From CAWFNW01 sp963817405 (GTDB lineage Bacteria; Actinomycetota; Coriobacteriia; Anaerosomatales; Anaerosomataceae), in the NCBI GenBank assembly GCA_963817405.1, contig CAWFNW010000002.1:62001-126000 (forward strand): a stretch of DNA of 64,000 nucleotides, read 5' to 3'. The notes under the pieces are model-generated. The model did no database searches. It worked only from the letters and a program-made list of their open reading frames with translations, and was not told the DNA's origin. The stretch's first letter is position 1. Each line of letters starts with the position of its first letter. Of the stretch, positions 50,461-58,287 are shown piece by piece. The position numbers and the translations under genes are program-made.

Positions 50461-51042
50461 TCAACGGCGCACCTGATAGCGCAGGTGAAGCACCCGGATG
50501 CCCTGAATCACCACGTCAGGATCCTCCAACAGGTGCTGCGCGTCGACCGACCCGAAGTAGCGCTTGCCGGACCCGAACACGACGGGCACGACGTCCATGC
50601 GCACCTCGTCGACCAGACCTGCGGCAAGCACCTGGCCACCGACCTGGCCAGCGGCGACCTCGACAATGCGGTCACCCGCAAGCTCCTGTGCCCTGGCCAC
50701 GGCTGCCTCGACGCCGTCGACGAAGTGAAAGGGCGCCTCGGGGTCCCAGCCCTCGGGCTCCGGCCGGTGCGTCACGACGACCACGTGGTCGATCCCGCTA
50801 GGAGGCTTCCCGTCCCAGCCGTCCGTCATGTCGAAGACGTGGCGGCCGGCGATTGTCACCCCGATCTGGTCCCAGTACGGCCGGATGTAGTCGTAGGACG
50901 TCTGCGACACCTTCAACCCGCCGCTGTCGTCCAACGGGACGTCACCGCTGGTCAACCAGTCGAACAGTGGTCCGGGCTGGTCATTCTCGTCCGCGACGAA
51001 GCCGTCCACCGACACCGAGGCGTACATGACTACCTTGCCCAT
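50461..51042 (-). CDS. RibD C-terminal/dihydrofolate reductase-fold protein
   Basis: A 193-aa protein with the DHFR-like fold of the RibD_C family (VVMYASVSVDGFVADENDQP, GVTIAGRHVFDMTDGW, DEVRMDVVPVVFGSGKRYFG). Stand-alone members are NADPH reductases of unknown substrate. Repeat copies 2 and 3 flank it on both sides, making a cassette-like unit. Confidence 0.82.
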   Translation of the reverse strand: MGKVVMYASVSVDGFVADENDQPGPLFDWLTSGDVPLDDSGGLKVSQTSYDYIRPYWDQIGVTIAGRHVFDMTDGWDGKPPSGIDHVVVVTHRPEPEGWDPEAPFHFVDGVEAAVARAQELAGDRIVEVAAGQVGGQVLAAGLVDEVRMDVVPVVFGSGKRYFGSVDAQHLLEDPDVVIQGIRVLHLRYQVRR

Positions 51043-51152
51043 GGGGCTCTCCTTTGCTCTGGGGTGGGAATGCAGCGGGGAACGACTGCGACGATCGAGA
51101 TGCTCGCGACCGCCTGGGCCGCCATGCCCTTGTTACCCGTGTTGAGGGGTCG

Positions 51153-51270
51153 GGCTAACAATGATTCTACGGACCGTGTAACGCGTCCTATGCCACCTCG
51201 GGCGAGCTGGCCACACAGTGGCGGACTTGGACTGCTGACCGTGGGACAGCGTGTCCCAGGAACATGACCG
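51153..51270. repeat. structured accessory-region repeat, copy 3
   Basis: Begins GGCTAACAATGATTCTACGG, like copy 2, and includes TGGGACAGCGTGTCCCAGGA. The middle is more diverged. It lies upstream of the RibD-type gene; the rest of 51043-51348 holds no gene. Confidence 0.7.
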
Positions 51271-51348
51271 CGCGGATGATGTCAGTCGTGGCGCACCTTC
51301 CCGCGATGGGAATCATGGTTACGACAACCCACGCGCGGAGAGGAGGCG

Positions 51349-51741
51349 ATGAGCATGGCCAAGAGCGAGGCAGAGGCGAAGCCAGCGGGCGGGCCCAGCG
51401 GGAAGAAGACGGACCCCCTGACGGACGTGCTGGAGAACATCGCGGCGATGCCGGAACACGACCGGGCGATGGCCACTCGGTTCCATTCACTCATCGAGAG
51501 AACGGCGCCCTCGCTCAAACCGAGGCTCTGGTACGGCATGCCCGCATACACGAAGGACGGGAAGGTGCTGTGCTTCTTCCAGAGCGCAGCGAAGTTCAAG
51601 GCGCGGTACGCGACGTTCGGATTCGATGAGACCGCCGCGCTCGATGACGGCACCATGTGGCCCACGTCGTACGCGTTGACCGAGCTGGGCGATGACGAAG
51701 AGGCGAGGATCGAGGAGCTCGTCAGGAAGGCGATGGGCTGA
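51349..51741 (+). CDS. DUF1801/YdhG-like protein
   Basis: A 130-aa soluble protein. SLKPRLWYGMPAYTKDGKVL and FFQSAAKFKARYATFGF match the DUF1801 fold (iron-chaperone-like). Function unknown. ATG 51349 follows GGAGAGGAGG. It converges with the Cys/His membrane protein gene 20 bp away. Confidence 0.75.
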   Translation: MSMAKSEAEAKPAGGPSGKKTDPLTDVLENIAAMPEHDRAMATRFHSLIERTAPSLKPRLWYGMPAYTKDGKVLCFFQSAAKFKARYATFGFDETAALDDGTMWPTSYALTELGDDEEARIEELVRKAMG

Positions 51742-51760
51742 CAAGCTCCCCGAGCTCGAC

Positions 51761-52087
51761 CTAGTGGCAGGTGCCGAAGCAGTCCCGCATCCGCCGCTCC
51801 GAGTGCTCGACGATCAGGGTGGGGTCGCCGCTGTGGCACGTGCAGCCCGGAATGGGGATGACGAAGCGGTCCTCGACCGCGGGCGCCTTGCCGGCCGCCA
51901 CGAGGTCCGCGTGCTGCGCTCGCACCTCGTCCGTGACGCCGCCGGGTCCGCCGAACGCGTAGAGCACGAGGGCGATCAGTAGCAGCGCCCCGAGGATGCC
52001 GCCGATCCACGCGAGGACGCGCTTGAGCGTGCGGCGCGGGCGCGGGGGCGCGGCCACCTCGGGCATGTCGAGTGCGAGCTCGGTCAT
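51761..52087 (-). CDS. membrane-anchored Cys/His protein, hcp operon
   Basis: A 108-aa protein. One transmembrane helix (VLAWIGGILGALLLIALVLY) is followed by an outside part with GCTCHSGDPT and CFGTCH at the very end. The spacing (CxCH and CxxxCH) is close to, but not, the CXXCH heme c motif, so heme or metal binding is possible. It begins 3 bp after the hcp stop and should be co-transcribed. No family is recognised. Confidence 0.65.
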   Translation of the reverse strand: MTELALDMPEVAAPPRPRRTLKRVLAWIGGILGALLLIALVLYAFGGPGGVTDEVRAQHADLVAAGKAPAVEDRFVIPIPGCTCHSGDPTLIVEHSERRMRDCFGTCH

Positions 52088-52089
52088 CG

Positions 52090-53734
52090 CTATGCCGCCT
52101 CGGTGCCGAGCATGAGGGCGAGGTCCGCCGCGGCGCTGGTCCCGATGGGCTTGATGCCGAAGGTGTCGACGAGAACCTGCAGGACGTTGGGGGTGATGAA
52201 CGCGGGGAGCGTGGGGCCAAGCCGGATGTCGGTGATGCCGAGGTGCAAGAGCGTCAGGAGCACTGCGACAGCCTTCTGCTCGTACCAGGACAGCACGATC
52301 GAGAGCGGCAGGTCGTTCACGTCCGTGTCGAACGCGTCCGCAAGCGCCACGGCGATCTTGATGGCCGAGTACGCGTCGTTGCACTGCCCGACGTCCAGCA
52401 GACGCGGGATGCCACCGATCTCGCCGAGCTGATGGTCGAAGAAGCGGAACTTGCCGCAGGCGAGCGTCAGGATGACGGTATCGGCCGGCGCCTGGTCGAC
52501 GATGTCGGTGTAGTAGGAGCGGCCCGGCTTGGCGCCGTCGCAGCCGCCGACCAGGAAGAAATGCTTGATCGCGCCAGACTTCACGGCCTCGATGACCGTG
52601 GGGGCGACCGCGAGCACGGCGTTGCGGCCGAAGCCCACCATGACGCTGCCGCCGTCGACGTCGTCGGTGAAGCCGGGGAGCTCCAGCGCGCGGTCGATCA
52701 CTACCTTGTACTGGCCGTTCTCAACGTGCTGGGCGCTTGGGTGTGCCACTCGGCCGGTCGTGAAGATGTCGTCCGCGTAGGTCTCGCGCGGGTTCTGGAT
52801 GCAGTTGGTGGTCATGAGGACCGCGCCGGGGAACGCGTCGAACTCCTTGCGCTGGTTCTGCCACGCGGTGCCGTAGTGCCCGTAGAAGTGCGGGTACTTC
52901 TTGAGCTCCGGGTAGCCGTGCGCCGGTAGCATCTCGCCGTGGGTGTAGACGTCGATGCCGAGGCCCTGGGTCTGCTCCAGGAGCTCCTTCAGGTCCTTGA
53001 GATCGTGACCCGATACGACGATGGCCTTGCTCGGCCGGTGGCCGAGCGGCACGCTCGTGGGCACGGGGTGGCCGTACGCGCCGGTGTTGGCAGCGTCCAG
53101 GAGCTCCATCACGCGCAGGTTGACCTCGCCGGTCTTGAGCGTGAGGGCTACCCAGGCGTTGAGGTCGAGGTCCTTGTCCGAGAGCGCGGCCAGAAGCTCG
53201 TGCTCGAAGCGGTAGACCTCAGGGTCGGTGTGCCCGAGCACGCGAGCGTGGTCCGCGTAGGCCGCGATGCCCTTGAGGCCGTAGACGGCGGTCTGCTGGA
53301 GGGCCTGCACGTCGGCGTCGCGCTGGTGATCGGGGAAGAGGCCGACCGCATCGCCCTGCAGGGTGAGCGCGGCGAGGTCGCCGGCCGGCTCGAAAGTCGA
53401 CGCCCGGGGCGTCGGCCGGCACGGTGCCACCGGCGGCTTCGACGGCCGCGCCGAGCGACCGCTTCACCTCGGCACCGCGGCGGATGACACCAGCCAGGTG
53501 CTCGGCATCGAAGTCAACGTTGGTGACGGTGGTGAAGAGGGCGCCGTTCACGAACTCGTCGGCGACGTCATCGACGACGCCGACCTTCGCGCCGGCGACG
53601 GCGATGGCCGCGATGCCCTTGACCTCATGGATGAGGAGGTCCTGGAGCGCAGCGACCTCGGCGGTCTTGCCGCAGACGCCGACCGTGGTGCAGCCGGTAC
53701 CCTTCGCGGCCTGCTCGCACTGGTTGCAGAACAT
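52090..53734 (-). CDS. hcp: hybrid cluster protein (hydroxylamine reductase), frameshifted
   Basis: The N-terminal cluster motif MFCNQCEQAAKGTGC (C3, C6, C15, C21) is in one frame. The rest (LFPDHQRDADVQALQQTAVY, LVGGCDGAKPGRSYYTDI, LTLACGKFRFF) is in another. One extra T in TTT at 53393-53395 explains it: GAC TTC GAG CCG would join the parts. Hcp reduces NO or hydroxylamine and protects from nitrosative stress. The joined length (~547 aa) is normal. It follows the ferredoxin by 27 bp. Confidence 0.93.
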
Positions 53735-53761
53735 ACGCGTTCCTCTCGTCGGGGTCAGGGA

Positions 53762-54148
53762 CTAACCGTGGATCAGCGTGGGGAGGCAGCGCGTGCAGAC
53801 CCACTCGCTCCGGCCCTGCTGGCGCACCGGCAAGAGCGACGCGTGGTCCTCGTCCGTGTTGCAGCGGAAGCAGACCTGCGGGATGTACGTCTTCTGCTTC
53901 TCCGCGATGATCGGCGCCGCGGCATCGTGGTCGAATGGCACGGTCTCGCGCACTTCGATGGTGAGCGCGCCGGTGGGGCAGACGCCGAGGCAGAAGCCCG
54001 CGCCGTCGCAGAGCTCCTCGCGGATGACCTTCGCCTTGCCGTCGACGATCTGGATGGCGCCCTCCGCACAGGGGCTCACGCAGAGGCCGCAGCCGGTGCA
54101 GCTGTCCTCGTCGATGTGCACGATCTGTCGGGTCATGGTCGTTGTCAT
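53762..54148 (-). CDS. ferredoxin, two 4Fe-4S clusters plus zinc-ribbon-like tail
   Basis: A 128-aa protein. EDSCTGCGLCVSPCAEGAIQ and EELCDGAGFCLGVCPTGALT are 2[4Fe-4S]-type motifs. The second reads CDGAGFC, longer than CxxC by three residues. A C-terminal segment with CFRC and CTRC could bind a further metal. It probably donates electrons to Hcp. Its ATG overlaps the stop of the preceding gene (ATGA). Confidence 0.85.
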   Translation of the reverse strand: MTTTMTRQIVHIDEDSCTGCGLCVSPCAEGAIQIVDGKAKVIREELCDGAGFCLGVCPTGALTIEVRETVPFDHDAAAPIIAEKQKTYIPQVCFRCNTDEDHASLLPVRQQGRSEWVCTRCLPTLIHG

Positions 54149-54571
54149 GCTTGTTCCTTTCGTTGGGCCGCCTCGCGGCGCCACCTGCGCGCCTCGAGCG
54201 CGTGCTTGATTCCTTCGATCGCGTAGCCGTGGAACGCCGAGCGGGGGCCGCTGTAGCGTCATCATCTTCCGCTGCCATGCCGACTCGTCGCTCTTGTAGC
54301 AGTGCGTGTCGCAGTGCGCGCAGAAGGGCTTGGGGTCCTTGGAGCAGTACGCGCGGCGCGCCTCGGCGTAGCGGAGGTGTACCGCACACTCCTCGCAGAG
54401 CACGGGCACCTTCGTGCCGTAGGCGCCGAGGGTGGCCGCGTCGCTCGCGAGTTCCGTGCGGGCGCGGTCCCGGTGGTTGCCCTTGCAGTAGATCGCGGTG
54501 AAGTCTCCGAGCGTTGTGATGTCCTTCCGGACGCTGGCGTCCGTCAGCGCCTCGCGAAACCGCTCGTTCAC
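54145..54571 (-). CDS. nitrous oxide-stimulated promoter (NOSP) family protein, frameshifted
   Basis: A short Cys-rich protein: VLCEECAVHLRYAEARRAYC, CAHCDTHCYKSDESAWQRKM. The family ends with MRYSGPR, and here MM is followed by one extra base at 54259, after which RYSGPRSAFHGYAIEGIKHA continues to a TGA that overlaps the ferredoxin start. The corrected protein is ~141 aa. GTG 54571 follows GAAGGAG. The role is unknown; the family is linked to denitrification and hcp regions. Confidence 0.8.
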
Positions 54572-54649
54572 CGCATCTCCTTCGCTCTGTCGCCGGCTCC
54601 GTGACCCCACCGAGCACCCCTACCCTACGCGTGGAATCGCGTCCGCGCC

Positions 54650-54663
54650 TTGACTCATGTCAA
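54650..54663. promoter_or_regulatory. FNR/DNR-like box
   Basis: TTGACTCATGTCAA, a perfect TTGAC-N4-GTCAA inverted repeat, close to the FNR consensus TTGAT-N4-ATCAA. It lies between the hcp operon (start 54571) and the divergent CRP-family gene (start 54698), and probably serves both. Confidence 0.65.
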
Positions 54664-54697
54664 AATCGGTCGTCGGCTTCAGAAATGGCGGGTACTC

Positions 54698-55411
54698 ATG
54701 GCGGCTCATCCGGCACAGTCCGATCCCTATCTGGCGCTCCGCGCTTGCCGCCTGTGGCGGACCGCAAGCGACGAGGCCGTTCGTGCGCTCGCCGCGAGTA
54801 CGCGCGTCGTGCAGGTCAAGCGCGGCGAAGCGCTTGCCTGTGAGGGCGACCCGGCCGACCGGTTCGGCGTCGTCGTGACCGGCCGCGTCCGCGTCTACCA
54901 CCTGCAGGCGGACGGTCGCACGCTCACGCTCGAAACACTCGGGAGCGGCGAACCGTTCGCGATCGTGGCCGCGCTTGCGGGAGGACGCTACCCCGCGCAT
55001 GCGGACGCGGCGACCGATGCCACGATCGCCTGGCTCGACCGGCCCGCGCTCGACGAGCTCATGCGCCTCGAGCCGGACGTCGCACGGGCGATCATTGCGG
55101 ACTTGGCCGACCGCGTGCTGAAGCTGACGAGCGTCGTGCAGACGCTCGCGCTCGACGTGCCGGCACGGCTGGCAGGCTACCTGTTCCAGCGCTCGCTTGC
55201 CGCCGGAGAGGCGACACCCGAGGGACTCGTCGTGCCGCTCGGCATGACAAAGACCGAGCTTGCCGCATCGCTCGGGACGGTTCCCGAGACGCTCTCACGC
55301 GCCTTCGCACGTCTGCGGGACGACGGCGTGCTCCTCGTGCGCGGCACGAAGGTCGTGGTCCTGGATGTCGGTGCGCTCGCGCGCCTGGGGTCAGGCTACG
55401 GCGAGACCTGA
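54698..55411 (+). CDS. CRP/FNR-family regulator, probable nitrosative-stress sensor
   Basis: A 237-aa protein with a cyclic-nucleotide-binding fold (VVTGRVRVYHLQADGRTLTL, GEPFAIVAALAGGRYPAHAD), dimer helix and a C-terminal HTH_Crp (GMTKTELAASLGTVPETLSR). The four N-terminal Cys of FNR are absent, so it is not an iron-sulfur sensor; a heme-based DNR-like mode is inferred. The FNR-like box in its promoter and the divergent hcp operon define the probable regulon. Confidence 0.82.
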   Translation: MAAHPAQSDPYLALRACRLWRTASDEAVRALAASTRVVQVKRGEALACEGDPADRFGVVVTGRVRVYHLQADGRTLTLETLGSGEPFAIVAALAGGRYPAHADAATDATIAWLDRPALDELMRLEPDVARAIIADLADRVLKLTSVVQTLALDVPARLAGYLFQRSLAAGEATPEGLVVPLGMTKTELAASLGTVPETLSRAFARLRDDGVLLVRGTKVVVLDVGALARLGSGYGET

Positions 55412-55491
55412 TCGGGGACGGCGGGCGGCGGAGAGGACGCTGCGCGTGCGAGCGAGGCCCACGATGCGGCCGACGCTTCTCGCGCCGCGCC

Positions 55492-55785
55492 CTACGCGGT
55501 CAGCTGCACCTTGAGACGCTTGCCGATGGCGCTTGCCGCGCGCTCGAGCGTGACGAGCGTGACCGAGGGGTTCGCAGGATCGAGCAGACGCTCCACCGAA
55601 GAGCGGCTCGTCTTCATCCGACGCGCAAGCTCTGACTGCGAGATGTTGGCGCGCTCCATCTCCTGCGCCAGCTGATACGCGATGACCCGCTTGGTCGCGA
55701 CGGCCTCAGCCTCGTCGAGGATGCCCTCGCCACGGAGGAAGTCGTCGAAGTCGCTCCCGATCTGCTTCTTGTCCACCGTGTTCAC
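55492..55785 (-). CDS. higA: XRE-type antitoxin (HigA-like)
   Basis: A 97-aa protein with a helix-turn-helix (AQEMERANISQSELARRMKT, SRSSVERLLDPANPSVTLVT). GTG 55785 overlaps the toxin stop (GTGA), so translation is coupled; GTG 55776 is an alternative with a better-spaced AGGGAG. It is encoded downstream of its toxin, the HigBA order. Confidence 0.82.
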   Translation of the reverse strand: MNTVDKKQIGSDFDDFLRGEGILDEAEAVATKRVIAYQLAQEMERANISQSELARRMKTSRSSVERLLDPANPSVTLVTLERAASAIGKRLKVQLTA

Positions 55786-56141
55786 TCCCTTCGCAGGTCT
55801 ACCAGCCGCTGTTGAGCGGTCTTGATATCGGACGCCGGCGTCTTCTGGGACTTCTTCACGAAGCCGTGCAGCAGGACCATGACTGGTCCGTCCACGCTGA
55901 AGATCACCCGTGCGATGCCCGCCGCGATGTGGGAGCGGACCTCCCACAGACCCGGTTCGAGCTTGCGAATGACCGGCATCCCGAGCGGCCAGCCGTACTG
56001 CGCCGTCTTGATGTCTTCGCCGACCGCCCGCCGATCGTCCTTGGCGAGTCCGAGTAGCCACTCCCTCACCGGCTCGCCACCGGATGCGGTGCGGTAGAAC
56101 CGCACCGAGAGGATAGGTTGCTTGTCCCGAGACTCGCTCAC
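55782..56141 (-). CDS. higB: RelE-fold toxin (HigB/Gp49-like)
   Basis: A 119-aa protein (LSVRFYRTASGGEPVREWLL, LEPGLWEVRSHIAAGIARVI, VLLHGFVKKSQKTPASDIKT). The motif LxPGLWEVR and HGFVKK are typical of phage-derived Gp49/HigB RNases. GTG 56141 is chosen because a -10 (TACACT) lies 6 bp upstream and no ribosome binding site is present, implying a leaderless mRNA. Confidence 0.82.
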   Translation of the reverse strand: MSESRDKQPILSVRFYRTASGGEPVREWLLGLAKDDRRAVGEDIKTAQYGWPLGMPVIRKLEPGLWEVRSHIAAGIARVIFSVDGPVMVLLHGFVKKSQKTPASDIKTAQQRLVDLRRE

Positions 56142-56147
56142 GCAAGG

Positions 56148-56153
56148 AGTGTA
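56148..56153 (-). promoter_or_regulatory. -10 element of higBA, leaderless
   Basis: TACACT on the minus strand, 6 bp before GTG 56141. The -35 is weak. The predicted transcription start is on or next to the start codon. Confidence 0.4.
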
Positions 56154-56178
56154 CCACAATTGGTGCAGATACGAAGCG

Positions 56179-56922
56179 TCAGTTCGCGGTCCGCTCCTCG
56201 GCAAGCCGCTGACGAACGGCGCCGGCACCCTTGTCGAGCGTGCCGGCCATCAGGAAGCCCGCGAGAAGCACGGCGGAGGCCACCATCTCGGCCGGGTAGA
56301 GGCCGGCGGTCTGCCCTGCGCGCGCCATCGAGCCCGCGCCCGCGATGATGAGCGTGCCGATGATGATGAGGACATTCGCCCACACGCGATAGCGGTAGGC
56401 CTTCTTCGGCCAGAACTTGATGATCGACCATGCGGATCCGCCGATCAGGAGCAGGGTGCCGGTGATGTTGAACGGCAGCGACATGATGCGCGGGAACGAG
56501 CCCCCTGAGCCGAGCGCCGCGCCACCGACCGTGATGCCGGCAACGAGCTTGTCCATGAGGAGCTGGGTCGTGAAGGTGCCGTACAGGAACACCGCGAGAC
56601 CGATGAGCACGAGGCCAAGGTAGATGTTCCCGAGCGTCCGCTTCTTCGTGATGAGATACAGGGTGCCGAGCCCGAGGAAGCCGACCATCGTCGCCGCGAG
56701 CACGATGTAGATGCGGTAGACGGTGGGGATCCACTCACCCGTGAACTCGGAGTAGGCCTCCATGAGCGCGGCCACTGCGTAGAACGTGAACCCGACCGCC
56801 CAGGCCAGCTGGTGCGGCTTCCTGCGCTGAAGCCACTGGTTCAGCAGCAACCCCACGTACACGAAGCCGATGAGCCCCGTTGCGAGCGGCCATCCCCAGC
56901 CGGACCAGAACGCGTCTCCCAT
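56179..56922 (-). CDS. seven-helix membrane protein of unknown function
   Basis: A 247-aa protein with about seven transmembrane helices (WPLATGLIGFVYVGLLLNQW, LAWAVGFTFYAVAALMEAYS, LAATMVGFLGLGTLYLIT, LVLIGLAVFLYGTF, and others) and a charged C-terminal tail. No motif is recognised. It starts 39 bp after the next gene upstream ends and probably shares its transcript. Confidence 0.7.
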   Translation of the reverse strand: MGDAFWSGWGWPLATGLIGFVYVGLLLNQWLQRRKPHQLAWAVGFTFYAVAALMEAYSEFTGEWIPTVYRIYIVLAATMVGFLGLGTLYLITKKRTLGNIYLGLVLIGLAVFLYGTFTTQLLMDKLVAGITVGGAALGSGGSFPRIMSLPFNITGTLLLIGGSAWSIIKFWPKKAYRYRVWANVLIIIGTLIIAGAGSMARAGQTAGLYPAEMVASAVLLAGFLMAGTLDKGAGAVRQRLAEERTAN

Positions 56923-56961
56923 GATCGTGCCTCCCCTGTTGTGACTCGGTCGATCCTGTCC

Positions 56962-57933
56962 CTACCGAACGCGCTCCTGTGCGATGCGCGCCAACGCCTG
57001 GTCGGCCGCCCGAACCGCGTCCCGAGCCGTGAAGTACCGCTCGGTGGGTTTCTCAGTGAGGGTCTTGTACGCCTGGACGATCACCGCCGTGGGCGACTCA
57101 GCGAGCGTCTTCGCTAGATCGGCGAGGCGCTTCTCCTCGGTGTTGTAGCCGTCGAGGAGCTTGTTCGCGTCGGCGATCTTGCCCGAGAGCCACGTCGCGT
57201 CGATCTGCTTGGAGCGAGCGAGCAGGCCGAGCTTGCCGCTGGTGTAGGAGATGAAGCCCTGCATGTTCGCTTCCGGCATCCCGGCCGTCACGGTGGCAAG
57301 CAGCGACTGCGCCGTCTTGAGCAGGCCCTCAGCCTGGTTGCTGAACGCCGTTGACTGCTGGACGCCCGCCTTCGTGTGCTTGTTGAATTCGCCGATCGCC
57401 TGGTCCGAGAGCTTCTCTGCACTTGCGACGAGCTCCCAGGCCTTCCGCGCGGGTTCGATGACGCCCGAGGCGCGGCGGTCCATCTCGAGCACCGGCGTCG
57501 TGTCCGCCAGAAGCTGGCGGCGGCTTGCAACCGCCTCGGCGAACGCCTCCGCGTACGCCCGGTCCGCCTTCGAGAGCCTCCCCGGCAGCCGCTCCAGCTC
57601 GGCGGCGGCCTGCACCAAGAGCGCGTCGGCCGCCTTCACGTCTTCAAGCGATTTCGCCGCCGCCTCGGCGGTGGCGGAGCTCACCTCGCTTCGGACGACC
57701 TGGTCGATCCTGAGGATGGGTGCGTCGGCGGCCGCGAGGAGCCGCGCGGTCGCGTCGAAGCGCGTCTGCGCCTGACGACGGGCATCCAGGTGACGGTACG
57801 CGAGCCCCGCGGCCACGGCGAGCGCGATGACGAGGACCGCGAGGGCGAGCGTGGTGAGCAGGCCCGACCGTCTACGTGCCGGCTCCGATGTTGGAGGAGC
57901 GGGTGCCTCGACCTGGATCGCCTCGTCGGTCAT
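56962..57933 (-). CDS. membrane-anchored coiled-coil protein
   Basis: A 323-aa protein with one N-terminal transmembrane helix (TTLALAVLVIALAVAAGLAY) and a long helical, Ala/Glu/Lys-rich outer domain (RLLAAADAPILRIDQVVRSE to DQALARIAQERVR). It resembles helical sensor or structural proteins but has no recognised domain. ATG 57933 starts the hydrophilic N-terminus (MTDEAIQVEAP). Confidence 0.7.
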   Translation of the reverse strand: MTDEAIQVEAPAPPTSEPARRRSGLLTTLALAVLVIALAVAAGLAYRHLDARRQAQTRFDATARLLAAADAPILRIDQVVRSEVSSATAEAAAKSLEDVKAADALLVQAAAELERLPGRLSKADRAYAEAFAEAVASRRQLLADTTPVLEMDRRASGVIEPARKAWELVASAEKLSDQAIGEFNKHTKAGVQQSTAFSNQAEGLLKTAQSLLATVTAGMPEANMQGFISYTSGKLGLLARSKQIDATWLSGKIADANKLLDGYNTEEKRLADLAKTLAESPTAVIVQAYKTLTEKPTERYFTARDAVRAADQALARIAQERVR

Positions 57934-58069
57934 CTGGCTCCTCACATAGCACGTCGTCGATCGGCAGGCGGTGGCGCAGTCGCATTGATGCACTCATTTG
58001 TAGCCCTCTCGCCGCAGCGGGGCAAGGTCACGCGTGCGATATTGACCGTTCGTCGAAATTGGTTTGTTG

Positions 58070-58097
58070 TTGGCATTGCCATTGCTTAGCGTATGTT
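58070..58097 (+). promoter_or_regulatory. possible promoter of the pafBC-like pair
   Basis: TTGGCA (58070-58075), 16-bp spacer, TATGTT (58092-58097). It would give a ~180-nt leader containing two GC-rich hairpins. Confidence 0.4.
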
Positions 58098-58110
58098 CAG
58101 GGTCATGCGA

Positions 58111-58189
58111 CCCGCCCCACCTCCCCCCTCAGGGGCGGGGACCCGCGGACCCGACATAAACGAGGCGTGCACCCCCCTGCGCGCCTCGT
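58111..58189 (+). promoter_or_regulatory. two leader hairpins before the WYL gene pair
   Basis: CCCGCCCC (58111-58118) pairs with GGGGCGGG (58132-58139). ACGAGGCG (58160-58167) pairs with CGCCTCGT (58182-58189) and is followed by T-rich TTCCTCATTCT. The second looks like a terminator or attenuator. Confidence 0.45.
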
Positions 58190-58287
58190 TCCTCATTCTC
58201 AGGACGTTCGCGCGGGCTTTCGCGCGCGCGGTCCTCGGTCGCACGCTAGAATCTGACCGTGAATGCGTCATGGCCGATGGGAGCCGA

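Noticed and set aside
45304..51270. Classical integron with attC sites
   Set aside because: Only one end of two copies resembles a core site, the opposite GTTRRRY end is not found, and no integrase is present. Kept as an open question about a structured repeat instead.
8267..54259. Programmed +1 ribosomal frameshifting as the default reading
   Set aside because: The seven sites share no slippery sequence or stop-codon context, and single-base insertion errors explain all of them.
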